Shown piece after piece: positions 14,301 through 28,360 of a stretch of 64,000 bases of DNA. The first letter of the stretch is position 1. The number at the start of each line of letters is the position of its first letter. Location of the stretch: NCBI RefSeq assembly GCF_020882245.1, contig NC_083597.1:79276152-79340151 (forward strand), written 5' to 3'. This DNA comes from Rhopalosiphum padi. Lineage: Eukaryota; Arthropoda; Insecta; Hemiptera; Aphididae. The notes under the pieces were generated by a model. That model was not told the origin of the DNA. It ran no database searches and saw only the letters and a program-made list of their open reading frames with translations. A program made the translations under genes and the position numbers.

Positions 14301-17300
14301 CATATATATAATATATATATATATTACTTATCTATTAAAAAATAAAAGTAACATTAAAAAGTCTGCACGTTTGAAAAATATTTATTTAGAGAACCGATAA
14401 ACATAAAAAAAATAATAATTGATTATTGCTTAATTCGGTTTTAAATTTGGTCTACATATTATATTTGTGCAGCCATGTAAGTATGTTTATTTCCGCGAAT
14501 ACGAGTAACTTCGATTATCATATTCAGATAGAATAATGTGTTGTATATATAATAATATAATTCACTTACTAATCAGTAAACTATGAGGAATGATGTATAA
14601 AACATTATACAATGAAACGTATAAAACTATATTTCGATAGGACTGCAACGAACTGGATGGGCCACGCCTTGTATTTTGTAGCAGTTGTTTTAGATACATT
14701 ATTGGATACCTATAGTCTTTTGTGATCAACTTAAATATTTTAGATATAGATATTTGTATACCGTGAGATTTTAAATTTTCCTCATCACGGATATAACTTG
14801 TTTACTCAACGAGTAGAAAACAAAATAAAAATCAACGACATCATAAATCTTCACACGTCTTTATATGACCGGGCAAAAATATGATATATTATTATAGTTT
14901 CCTTGTTGTTGTTTTTTTTATCAATATATTTTTGTTCTACAATAACAACATGATATATTTATCTATTCAACGAAATAGTTTCAAATTATTTAATTCTTTC
15001 AATCGACTGATCATTTTACAAAATGAATGTTATTAATACCTATTAAAATCCCAATCCCTATCAATATTACAACCAATTTCTGAAAAAGCCACTTTTATCA
15101 ACATTGACAACCATATCTGAACTATGTACAATATTTAGGTAAGAATATAATATATTATTATATCTGTATTAAACAAAATAATATGATATACAAGAATAAA
15201 AATCAATAATAAATCCCTACAAATAAACATTCGTGCCGACTTACAATCGTATGTACATGTCACGATCAAAACTCGCCACTCACTGACACTCGAGAAATCT
15301 CGATCGCGCGTACATATTTTGTATGTACACAATGAAATATATATATTATGTATTGTATCTGTGTGTCTCAGCAGGGAATAGTTTCAAAGCAGCACATAGT
15401 AAATAATTATTGCACTAACCTACATAGTATTCTCACTAAAATACAATCATTTTCAACGTATTCTAAAATGCTCGACTACACCACGCAAATGAAGCTCTTG
15501 GGATTAATAACTATTATAGTTTACACTAACCACAGTTTCGAGTGTTTCGATTTATTTAGAAACGCTGCAAGCGTTCAGCTTAGATTATACTTAAAATTGT
15601 TGTGTGTAGTTTAATAGAGTTCATTATGAAATGTTTATGAAAAAAAGTAAGATCACCTATAGTAAATACTAAATTGTATTGTCTGTATTCAAGTTTAAAT
15701 TCAACGAATATGAAGATAATAAGTAACTGCAATGTTGCAGGTATAGTCGATTAAAAATTATAAAATATTAATCATATGTTTTTAGTTTGTACCAAATTGT
15801 TCAAATTAATCAATTATTATTATTTTTTGAATAAAATGTTTTAATTTTAATATTAATAACTATAATTTGTATATTATCAAAGCCTCTATAGCTATCTAAT
15901 AAACTTATTATAACTTATTAGTATTCTTACTAAATATAACTAAAACTAGGTTTAGTTTAAAATGATATAATTACTATATATACATTTAAATTATCAAAAA
16001 AATCAAACAACTTACTACCAAATAATTTACTTCCTAATTGATAAAGAGTTTTTTTTAGCCATAGGAAACATAATAAATGGTTAATATAAAAAAATTTAAA
16101 TGTTTAAAAATATGGTCATTATCATTAGTACAATATATTATTATGCTTAAAAGAGCCAAACATCAGAATTTAAATAAATGCGCTAGGTATTAAAGAAAAA
16201 ATAGAACTGAACATATATAGTAATTGATGAATCACTCTGTATAATATATATTTACCTATAAGGCTGTAAACCAATTTTTATCTCCAAGTTATCAATGTCT
16301 TTAGAATACGAAAAAATTGTGCATTATACATATCATAGCATATATATATACATAATATAATAAAACATGCATTAAGCATCAATAGCACGTAATACATACC
16401 TACCTAATAAATATTAATTGTTAATAGCATATATACCAGAGCTATACGATAATGTACGTCAACTTTGTTGATCACGTACCTAAATCATTAATTCGGATTT
16501 AAACGGTTGTATAACTCAATTGCCCAATTACTAATTACAATAACAACAAAATGTTTGAGTGTTATCTTTAACGAATAATTTATATTGTTCCGAGTACGAT
16601 ATTATATTATTATAAGAATGTATTGTTATTTTTATTTTTTTCGTGATAAAAAATGCACGTGATCACCAAACGAGTTTACTAGTGCACCAGTAATCACGGA
16701 TGTTAACGAATTTTCCGATTACCTATCATAGAATATATAATTGAAATTATGTGAAATGATTCAAGTCGTGTGAATAGAATCACGATAAGAATAAAAGATT
16801 GTATAATATTTATACATGTGAATAAAGTTATACGTGGTTTATCCGCTTGTTTTTACAAACAATAATTATTTTTGTATTAATTAGAACTACATTAAAAAAA
16901 TAATAAAATAAAGTTTTTTTTTGTTTGCATGAATTCGAAATTCCAATACCTATTTGTTTTGGTGTGACTCTAATAGTTAAAATCAAATTTACATACTAAA
17001 ATATTTTTAGGTTGTAAAATGATTCCATTTCCGTTATGTGTTGTAATTATAGTGTGATTCAAACTTGTTTACCATTTATCAAGTTCAACACTTAATGAAT
17101 TGGTATTACGAATGTGGAAAGTAATATAATGTAAACTACGTAAATGAATAATATTATTGTAGTGGTTTCTTTTACGCCATTCGAGTTTTCTGAAAACGGA
17201 CGGCAAACTAAAAATTTGGCAAAGTATTCTGCAAGGGGTTGACTCCACTCTGTTATAATATATAATATATTATATACACGGGTATACCTTATATTATGGC

Positions 17301-17496
17301 AAAAGAAAAACGCCAATCGGCCAAATCTCTCGGGGTAAGACTATATATAGGCACATACACATACGAGACAATGTTATCTTGAAACGATTTCTGATTGCGA
17401 ATCCCTTGGTTTTTCTGTTATTCGTAAAAAAAAAGAGGAGGAAAAGAATCGACCACTTCAGCTATTTCGCGCAGAGCACAATATTGCGCTTTACTT

Positions 17497-17498
<2 letters not shown>

Positions 17499-17535
<37 letters not shown>
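17499..17535. repeat. (AT)n microsatellite
   Basis: An uninterrupted AT dinucleotide run. Confidence 0.9.
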
Positions 17536-17536
<1 letters not shown>

Positions 17537-18360
17537 ATAAAAAATAAATAAACAAAATCACCCGGCCCCCGAGGGTGCGGTCAAATATTTGGCAAAACGG
17601 TATAAAAGGTTTTCGGTTTCAATTGTTCCCCGGGGTGCAAACCGAGTAAACGAGCCCCCCTCTGAAAAAAGGAAAAGAAGGTCGCACACATTTTGAAAAA
17701 TAAACACCACCGCCCACCGGATATATACGTGATAATATATATATACATATGTCTATCCAAACACCGTCGTCTCCAATGTCCTACTACCCTTACAGAACCA
17801 TGACGCAGTGTATTATTATTGTTATTATTATTATTATTACAACTATCGTTGTTCGTACTATACATGCATTACGGACATATACATCAGACACGTCAGTATT
17901 AAATTTCAAAAATTGTATTTATTGCTTGTTTTTGTTTTTATTTTAAAAAAATTAAGTAAATAATATATACGTACTACGTACTCTGGTCGTTTGAAAAACA
18001 TACTGCAACGAATTTATTTGGAATGCATGTATAAAAATATTTATTATATATATAACATTAATCAATTAAAACTTAATATAGTTATATAATATATCGTACG
18101 TTTTGATCGTTTTAGTAATAATGGTTTTTCAATAGCCCTTGTCGCCGCGGGTATTTTATTAATAAAAAAAAAATAATAATAGGAATCGGTAAACATTTGA
18201 TTTGTATATATAATATATATTATATATAGTGATAGTCGTTTAAAACCGAGGCTGTACTCGTGTATTATGAATATATTATAGTGTGCAAAACAATATATTT
18301 TCTACATTTCTATTACGAGAACAATATATATACACTTTAAACTATATCAATTAACATTCA

Positions 18361-18800
18361 TAATTTATTTTGCTTTTTTCAACGATTTTTTAAAAATATA
18401 CTTATTTACAGTTTTTCTGATTATTTTTGCTTTTTTGACCAGTTTTTCTATTTTTTATGGGTTTTTCAGAAAATCTATAAACAATAAGGCAAAATGTCTC
18501 AAAAGTGAATTTTGATTTTTTTATAATACAAAGATTTATGTATATTTTTTTTGATTTTTTAGTTAGAAACTTTTCCTAATCATTTTGTTTCAATATTTTT
18601 TGTAATCTTTAATTACCTATACTATTTTTAGCACAGTTACAAATTATGTCTAGTATCTACTTTATCATGTAAAAAGAAACTTTTTTTTTTATTAAATATT
18701 TTTGTTCAAATTTAAGTTTCTTAAATGCTTATTTGAGTGCTTATAATGATGTTTTTAAGAGCTTATTTTAATGATTTTAAGTGTTATAAGTCCCGAGCCC
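18361..18800. repeat. AT-rich dispersed-repeat-like block
   Basis: The block has internally repeated phrases: TTTTGCTTTTTT with TTTTTGCTTTTTTGACC, then GCTTATTTGAGTGCTTATAA with AGAGCTTATTTTAA, ending GTTATAAGTCCCGAGCCCTG. The pattern suggests a decayed transposable element. The family is unknown. Confidence 0.4.
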
Positions 18801-20207
18801 TGTTCATAACTATTCGTTTGTGTAAAAATACCTCAATAATATAGGTAAAAATGCGTAACGATTGGCCGAAGTGTTAATGCATTTTTTATGCAAGAAATAA
18901 TGTGAAACTAGGTTTTCTTTAAATGGATTTAAACAGTTTAAAACAATATTTATTTTTAGTTTTGGTTTTTCACTATTAAATCAAATTCATAACAAAACTA
19001 TATTATTTTTCATTACTTTAATAAAAACAAATAATTATAAACAAAATGCAATAGGTAGGAACATTTGAAAAATATTATTAATATTTTTATGTTTTGGTTA
19101 TTTAAGTTTTTTTTGTACCTTGGAAAACTTTTCTATTTTTATTATTTCATATTTATATAGTTTAAAATATACCTACATTAAAAAATTTAAAAAAAAGTCT
19201 CACTCACACATGTTGTCACCGCCTTTAAAACGTACAAAATAATAAATTTCCGTTCAACTGAACAAATTTTGTGTTGTTAACCCTAATTAACCTATTAAAA
19301 AAATCAAACCTCATATTACATAATTCGCTCAAAAATTAAAATATCGAAAAAAACAATGTTCTAACACAAATAATGGTCTTACCTTAAAGTATTATTTACT
19401 ATACGTGTCTTAATTAATAATACTCACCTAAATTGTAAAATGATTGGAATACGTTTAAAACTTAAAACATTATAATCCTGTGACCGAACACCGCCCACTT
19501 CCTGGTACCTACATAGATGTAGCGCTGATCACATTGTCAAAATATTAAGTGCATCAAATCGTTATTACAATACAAGTTGATATATATGGTATAAAATTGT
19601 CATCATCAAAGAAATCTACCATCGATTTGGGTCAAATAAAATGGACGTATCCACGCCCCCACAGCCACAGTGCGACGGACAAACGTATGATATTATACAG
19701 ACATAAATTAATCTTAGCGCGGTGTATGGTTAAGAACAAGGGATGTAGCGATATCTGTTCGACGATGAAAAGAAACTGGACGAGATAAGTAATTAGAGTG
19801 GAAACGACAATGTTGTCGTGTTGTCGTGTACCCGGAGGCCAGCTATAATATATTATGTATCATATATATATATATATACATTACACAGCGCAGTGGTCTT
19901 AAAAGACAGCATTAAATGTATATAATAAGTATATATACTGCACTTGACAGAGACAATGGACTTCAATCAACACAAAGTTATGTTATTCACTATACAAACG
20001 CAAACTATTTATACATGTTTATATACAACGGTCATCAAATAATGGAGTATGGACGTATACATGGACCGCGAAGCCCATAATACATCTGATGATTTATTTC
20101 GTCGTCGCTGATTATAATAATAACAGCATAGATAAAACTGAGCAGCACACGATCACAACTCCCACACGGTGTACGTTGCCAGGAGAGCGGAAGTAATTTG
20201 CTTAGGC

Positions 20208-20335
20208 ATATTTTATCCCCGGTACAATATTCCTAGGTTATCCTTACCCCCGGTAAAAGTATCCTAGGATAATGATATCTCCTAACGGTACGATAATCTT
20301 GGGAAATTCTTACCCTTAGGTAAGATTTGACTACG
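20208..20335. repeat. cluster of short palindromic units
   Basis: About 130 bases hold successive short, mostly self-complementary units: TATCCCCGGTA, ATTCCTAGGTTAT, TTACCCCCGGTAA, TATCCTAGGATA, TCCTAACGGTA and TTACCCTTAGGTAA. They share a TA-CC-x-GG-TA plan and differ in the centre. The cluster sits in AT-rich DNA with no gene nearby. It may be a tandem repeat that diverged or a set of binding sites. Confidence 0.5.
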
Positions 20336-21125
20336 ATATACCAACGCCTGTGGTTTTAGGATAAATAATATACATAAGTTGACTTTTAGATGAATTTGCA
20401 TTGCTATAAGCGTAATTTGTTGTATTGAGCGCTATTTTATTATTATTATTTGAAATAATCACGCGCACAAGTCATGGGATGATAATGCTGACTAATTTAA
20501 TAAAATTATATCATGTTAAAAATAAATTAGTTTATTTTATTTAATATTTGTTTTGATAGTAAAATAACGCACGATATAATTCGGACATTTCAGTTATTTC
20601 GATGTACTCACCATACAACTACAAAAATATTCCAAAGGCATTTGACGGCAATTTTTTTAATACTCAATTTTTCTGTAAAACGTTACAATCCAAATGTATT
20701 CTAGCTTACGATGAATATAATATACATAGGAGTTATAGGACATGCCACTGCACCACATTTTATCCAACTACCAACGTCTATAGAATTATAGAATAACGTC
20801 TAACCAATATATTGTATAAACTATTTAGTGACAACTGACAAAAAAAATATAAAAATATAATATTATAAAGTGGTCGATAAAAGCGAGAGTGCAATAGATC
20901 TATATAATAATATAATATTGGATACTCTCGACGACATACAATACAGTCGTCGCGTATATTATTATACTGTAGCGAAACGAACAATTTCAATTTTCAACGT
21001 TTACTCGAATTAGATTTATTTACACACGTGTCACACCGTATTCACATCAACGTTCTCCTCTTTGCATGTTTAATTAAGTTTATAAACGCTTGCAAATTCG
21101 ATGACAAGATAATATTCAAACAATA

Positions 21126-21149
21126 GTAATAATAATAATAATAATAATA
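21126..21149. repeat. (AAT)n microsatellite
   Basis: A run of about eight ATA/AAT units. Confidence 0.85.
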
Positions 21150-21590
21150 TGCGGATTTAAGTTTGACCAACAATTTTGAATAAAAGTGATGCACTAATCT
21201 AATGCTTATATGGATAATGGGATAAACAGAACTATTCGAAGTTGCATTCAAATTTAGGTATATTCGTGGTCTGCATGCGAAACTTGCATAACGAAAACGG
21301 TTCAAAAATCATACACGATAACTTACTGCCCTTCGGATTCCCCAATATCGGTGGCTGACATGAAAATAAAAAAAATGACATATAATCTGCCACCGGAAGA
21401 CCGTGTGACTTACGTTATGTAATACATATACATAAAAAGTACAAATATTTTACAAGCGTTGGAGAGAGAGCGAAGCGACATGACATATATATATATATAT
21501 ATGTGTGTGTGTGCCTGCATAGTGTACTCGAGGGGGTAAATGCTGTATGTCGACAAATCGATTACTGTCACATCAGTCACTGCCTTTACA

Positions 21591-21618
21591 ATAATAATAA
21601 TAATAATAATAATAATAA
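21591..21618. repeat. (AAT)n microsatellite
   Basis: A run of nine AAT-type units. Confidence 0.9.
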
Positions 21619-24600
21619 CCCTCACAAAAACACGTCTTCGTTGATATCTGGGAAGACGGACGTCGGGTCCAGGAAGACTAGCTTCGCGTATATACGACTC
21701 CCAAGAGTATAAAAACGGCGTTTTTCCAAATCCTACTCGAAAACGCACATAACATACCAGCTGCAACGAAGACAGTTCGATATATTATAATCAACGACAA
21801 CGGGAGGGAAACTTCTGTAGTTGTTTTACGCGAACAAGACAATAATAACACGGAGATGGGAAACGTGCTTAAGCGATAATTATAAAGTTATATGATATTT
21901 TAAAACCCTTTTGCGGGTACATATACTTATACAGTATTTTACTCGTATACTAAGCTCTACAGCTTGGTAATAATGCTAATAACTAGAGCTCTTGAATCGA
22001 ACTCGAGTGTTCAAAATCTAACACATAATAATATGTACTGTTTTGACCGTTATATGTATACCTATTATATTATTATTGCACGCTTGTCTTGATTGTAGAC
22101 TGGTACGGCAGTACCAATACAGTCGAAGTAAAAAACAGTCCTTACTATAAATAAAGTATTGATTGAGTATTGGGGGTAAGTAATTCTCTGCGGTTTGTAT
22201 ATAAATACAAAAAAGTATCATTCCAAAAACTGTCACAGTTGTAAAGAGCGCAAAACTTGTGAGAAATGCGAAGAGCTCTTCAATATTATGGCCGGCTTTT
22301 AGTATATAATATACTTATATTGTATCCCGTGTAAAAATTGGAATGGCACCCCTGCGTTTTACTGTCAGTTCTGTAACCGGGTAAGTACTGAAAAAGTTTG
22401 GACTAAATAAAAATTCGGCAGCCCTATTTTAAAACTGAAATGGCGCCCCTGAGCGCAATATAACACCAAGGGTCGTACGCACCGCGTATGTATATTATAA
22501 GTAAATGTTATCAATGTAGTTATTTGTGGAATGCAATAAGGGTCATGTTCATTTTTTTTCTAATATCCACAGCATATCGTAGAATCTCAAATTTCGAGTC
22601 ACGTGTATTGTTATCTTAAGAGCAAATCGATAGGTTTTACAACCTATGCCTATATAATATATATAATTCTAACTGCTGATAATTTATAGGTTAATATTTA
22701 ATCCGCAGAACGATGTGAAATATCACTCCACCCCGAATGTTATATTATGCGTTGCTGTATGCATAATATATATTATAAGATAGGTATAATATTATATAAT
22801 TTTCACTGCGATCCGGATGTGTCTGTACATTATATGCGAACAATAACTCGATAATTTTATGTATGCCTGTGTATAGTAAGTCTTATATTATAAGCCGTTT
22901 AAAAACGTGATAATCAAATGTCTTATTAAAATAGTGATGGCGTTATAATAATATTATAAATTATAATGTAAGAAACTTTTTTTTTCTGTACATTATAATT
23001 ATATAACTGCAATATCGTAAAAACGAAACGGTTATAATATTTACAAAGTCATCGCGTGTACCTCCTATTATATTTTCATTTAATTTTTTTTTCACGTGGA
23101 CGTTTGAAAAGTTTTTAAGTTAGCGCATTATTTATACGAAGAAATTAAAACGTCATATTATTATAATCATAATACGAACAGAGATATATTATATTCGAAT
23201 GAAAAGTTTTTCTTTAGCTTTTTGCGAATAATGATGACCGTTTTGGAGCGACTTTAAAAACTGTCATTGTTCGAAAAAAGTTCCTAACGCAAAAATAGGC
23301 CAGCAGGCAATATTATACAGTTGGAATAAATATTTGTTTTTCCGTTTCAAAAACTTACCCAATACGTTTCGAAAACAAAAACCCCTAAACCGACCCATTT
23401 CCTTTCTTGTCTCTCGGCGTTTGTATAGGAGCCAATAAATATTATAATACAATATTGATGTCCCGCACGCAATAATTTTCCATTCCGTTGTGTATTGGTG
23501 CGTTGTGCATAATATTGCATAATATAAGTAAGTTGGTAGGTAGGTGGGTAAACTGATTAAATAATAAATCTATAATATATTTTATGTATATATATACGCG
23601 CATTATGACAATATATAAAGTACATAGATATACATAATACACATTTATTTATTTATTATTTAGGAAGAGAATTGGATAGAGATGTTGTATGATAAAAAAT
23701 TTAAAAAATACAGATATTAAATAGATAAAAAAAATACAATTAAAATAACTGGCAGATTTTTAATTTAAAAAACCAACCCTCCGCTAACCATCAGAATGCA
23801 GACGCTATGATACGCATAGGAATAGTGCTGTACTTATAACAAAATAGCACTTTGTGTTTAATGAAATATTTTTAGAAATGTGTTTTATTTTATTACATTT
23901 TCAATGAATGAAGTTAGTTCAGTGACATTATACACACCAATTATATGTATAATATAATATCTATTATAATGACCGTTTTATTATTTTGTTTATATTATGC
24001 GTAATATAAGACGTATAATCAGTTTAAAAATGTTCAGTGTAATAAAAAATCACTACTAAGAACGAAGATTATCTGATAATAATAATATGTTTGTATTAAT
24101 CGGTGTATATATGTATAATCACATATCGACATAATCGTTGTATATGAAAACTCTTCGCGTGTCATTGTTCGATATCGTTTTGGATTCGTATTTTTTTTTA
24201 TTTGAGTACCACCACAAAGTGAATTCAATCGCGTTCCGGAGACGTAAATACGTAATGCAAAAATGTAGTAAACATATTATATACCATACCTATACCTACG
24301 CACTACGCACAACCCCTATTATTACTCTATAAAAAGTTTTAAAACGTCAAAGTTGGTTAAAAAAAAAACCTGCATTACACTTCCTATCTGGTATAAATAT
24401 AATATTATAATCTTTGTCGACAGTCGAACGAAATAAACTTTTCATAGGAGCTTATTGGTCGTATGTTCGAAAAATATAAACCATATTATAATATAGTATA
24501 TAACAATAATTTTTATTATATTACGGTAGGTATAACATTTTTAATAGTATTTATTTCCCGTTTTCCGATATAATCTATATTATATTATATAATACTACAA

Positions 24601-27600
24601 CGTGTAGAAAATTTTAACATGAGATTACGCCGAAACGTATTCGATGTAAATATATAATAATATAGGTACGTAAGTAGTTTTTTTTTTATTATTATTCTGC
24701 ACATCCGGATACAGCATATCTGATTATATAATACTTGCTGTGCATAACATTTAATATAATAAAATACTGTCGATCACTACTCATCATGTTTATAAATATC
24801 TTTCTGCTATTTTTTATAGTTACGCGCTACGATTTTCTACGTCTACATCATAGTGTTCAACCATGATCAAGTCGTATAAAATTATAAAGTAATATTATAG
24901 GTATACGACCTACTATCGTCAAAATCATCGACGATGTTTTTTGAATAACTCAACATACGTCCGCAAAAACTATAAAAAAAACTATATGTATATAAGTACC
25001 GAGGACGTAGGTATATCTTTATTCGTCGACCTGTCCACTTCAAAATTGTAATTTTTTCTCTCGTGTCACTTTGTTCAACGATACTTCCATTTCAAAGAAT
25101 CTTGACCTCGTCGAGTGGTCGAGTCCTGCTAGCACGTCACATCACGCAGTGGCGCCCATCAGGCAGGTTACCAAGTACTGCAACTGCGTGTGCTCTATAG
25201 AAGGGGGTGGTTGTACATGACTGATATCACACGGAAACTTGTATAAACTTTAATAATTAATTTCTGTTAAATATATAGTGGTAGGTATCATGATATATTT
25301 AAATATTTAATCACAAAAATACTCAGCCATTATGAAATATTTAATTTAAAATAATTAAATCATCTGTGTACTACTAATCAAACATATTTATTTTTTTGTC
25401 TTTCTCGTTCACGTATACGATGAATATTTTCAAGCATATGGTTACAATCTTATAATATACCTCCCTTTACTGTTCATCTTGTTTAAAATACTGTATTTGC
25501 TAAACCTATATAGGCTATAGGTTACATGAGCGCTATGCTTCGTCGATTTTCATACACAAATAATAGAAAAACTAATGGTGATTCGCGCGTTCACATATTC
25601 CAATTGTATATTTAATTACATTCAAATAAGGAAAAATTAAAACATTCAATTTATCCAAGATTATTTAAATAACATGGAAAAAAGAGGAAGTCCATGGAAA
25701 TTAATAACAATTAATTGAAAATGCGTGATACACGATGGCATGAATAAAGATCAAACATATTTTGTACTCTACGGCATAGGGGATAAAAAAATAAATTATT
25801 GTGAAAATATTTAAACGGCAAACGTAGGTGTGGCAAGAAACTATTATATTTTGAACACCTTTATCGGGATTTATTTGATTTAAATAATATAGTATCAAAT
25901 ATTGACAAATTCCTTGATTTTCAAGTCACTCGGCCACTGAAATCAAATAAGTGATCGGTTAAAATATTTTAGTTGAAAGTATATTTTTAATGGAACGATT
26001 TCATTTAATTCCACTGAACGTGAAAACAATATAATATTTTTATTAAAGGAAACAAAATAGATTAATAGGTAAGTAAATATATATAGATAAATAAAGAAAA
26101 AATAAATAATTGTAATAACCTAAATTAGCTAGGTCTTTGATTAGATATATGTAATAATAGTAAATTACCATGGAATAATGTAATATGTAGGTACATATTA
26201 ACTGTACAAATAATAGCAATTTTAGAATGTCATTTATCATTATTTACTCACGCGATTGTTATATGAAGATAATTTTATAAATGCGATGCGTTGTAATAAT
26301 TTCAACAACAGGAGACTTAACTGATTCAAATATGTTTGCATCGTCAACCACTATATACTAAGCAGAAAACATTATTTTTTTTTATCATTATTATTTATTT
26401 CATATTAAGCAAAACAGATAAAAGAAGTATGATAAAGGAAAAGTTTTATTAACATCCAAAAATAAGAATGTTACGTTTAACATACTACCAAGTAGAATGC
26501 TTTGAAGTATGAATAACAATTTAAAACTTGAGAGAATACCTAGTTGAACATGAGCGTTTTCATATTAAATTAAAATGTGATTTCTATCAATCCTTTAAAA
26601 CCAAAATTACATAAGTCACTTATGTGACTTATCCATCATCACTTTGATGATAAAAATGAAGTTATTAAAATAATTTCAAATAAATATAGGTATACACAAA
26701 ATAAGTTTACCGTTAAGTTAACAAACGTTTTATAAACATTCAATATTTCGATTAACATTATAATAATTAACATTCAAAATCGTGTTAATGAACTACGCTA
26801 TCGAATTAAAAGTTTAGAAGAAAACTATACCTAACACAATTTTACACGAGTTTGTTGAGGTTAATATGAGTTACTAAAACAATATTTAGTAATATAAGTC
26901 TACTCATCTTTGCCTTCAGTGTTTTTTTATTCTTAAAAGATCACAAAAATTGTATGAAAAAAAAAAGTTCTCTTTATAAATCTATAATGCTTGGTAGACA
27001 CAGGGTACATTGGATATTTATATCTTATCATATACTTTTTATAATTTACAGTACCTAAACAGTATATCTAAATCTCGTTGGCAATGAAAATTCTACTATA
27101 ACTCAATAGTTAAATTATCTTATTTTTATTAAAATGTGATATATGTACTTATACATAGTAATATACATCTTGAACAATAAAAATAATATAATCAGTAAAC
27201 ACCAATATAGTAGATACGTATGTATACAATATACATACATATTTTATAAAAATAAATATTTTATTATGCATTTTTTTGTATGCAATCTTAACAACTTGAC
27301 TGTCATAATTATTTTAAGTACTTGCCACTACTGCATTGTGAGTCATTATGAAACCTCATCGAATTTCAATTAACTGCTATAAGATTTAATTTATTAAGCA
27401 CCAAATTTATATCACAACATTTCAAATAACGATATCTTGAAATGAATAACACTTGGGTTTGAGGATTTTAACTGCAGATTTGGATTCTTCTTACTGAGTT
27501 CACATTAAGAAAGTAAATTCAGTACACAGAAATAATTATTTTCTCTGTTCGTATTTTAAAAAAATACTTCGTAATTATTATGATTGTAAATGATAAACTA

Positions 27601-28334
27601 TATTTTTTAAATCAAATAATATGTTACACTGTGGCAAAGTATGCTAATATCTCAAATTAAAAATCGTGCTAACCAATTAGGTATCTGTAATGGTGTTAAA
27701 ATTATACTATTTACAATACGCACCACTGGAATGAGTTAAAATGAAACTAATAATATATATAGTAGGTAATCTATACTATCTAAAATTATATGCCTATGAA
27801 TTTTTGAAAAATTATCAGAAAACGGTTTATATTTTAAAAGTACCTACCATTTATTATTATATAAATACACCGACAATATCTAAAAATTATTTTAAGTAAA
27901 ACGCCTATACAACAACCAGAACTATAAGGTTATATTATTATTAATAATTATTATTTTAAGATTTTGAAATTTTAAATCTTGTCGTCAAAGCTGCGAGACG
28001 TACAAACAAAATTTATAAATTACATATTATCATGTATTATAATATAGCATCATATAAACATTATTATATTATATTATAGGTATCTCTCAGTGTAGAATAA
28101 TAAATGTAACAGTATTATTAATATAGTACGATTGGGACCTATAGATATAGAGGTAGGTATAATTTATGAATTTATGATACACCTACCATATATTAATTTC
28201 TATTTTGTAAATTGTATAATATACGTATGTTATATGTCTTATCTCGTGGACATGCTGACGAGCATGTATGTATACAAGGGTTATAAACGCATGATTAGTA
28301 TATTATAATATAAATATAAATATATGTATATGCA

Positions 28335-28360
28335 CATGTGTGTGTGTGTGTGTGTGTGTA
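28335..28360. repeat. (TG)n microsatellite
   Basis: A run of about twelve TG units. Confidence 0.9.

Larger units (their letters stand above)
8400..20200. other. intergenic, AT-rich with scattered GC-richer islands
   Basis: No recognised gene was found. GC-richer blocks lie at about 10020-10440, 11040-11345, and 17160-17330 with 17560-17730. Each contains short open frames without a known family. The frame at 12410-12661 (83 residues, KNNIVIDENTDVLYATRIIV-like composition) is open but unrecognised. An AT-rich repeat-like block is listed separately at 18361-18800. Confidence 0.45.
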
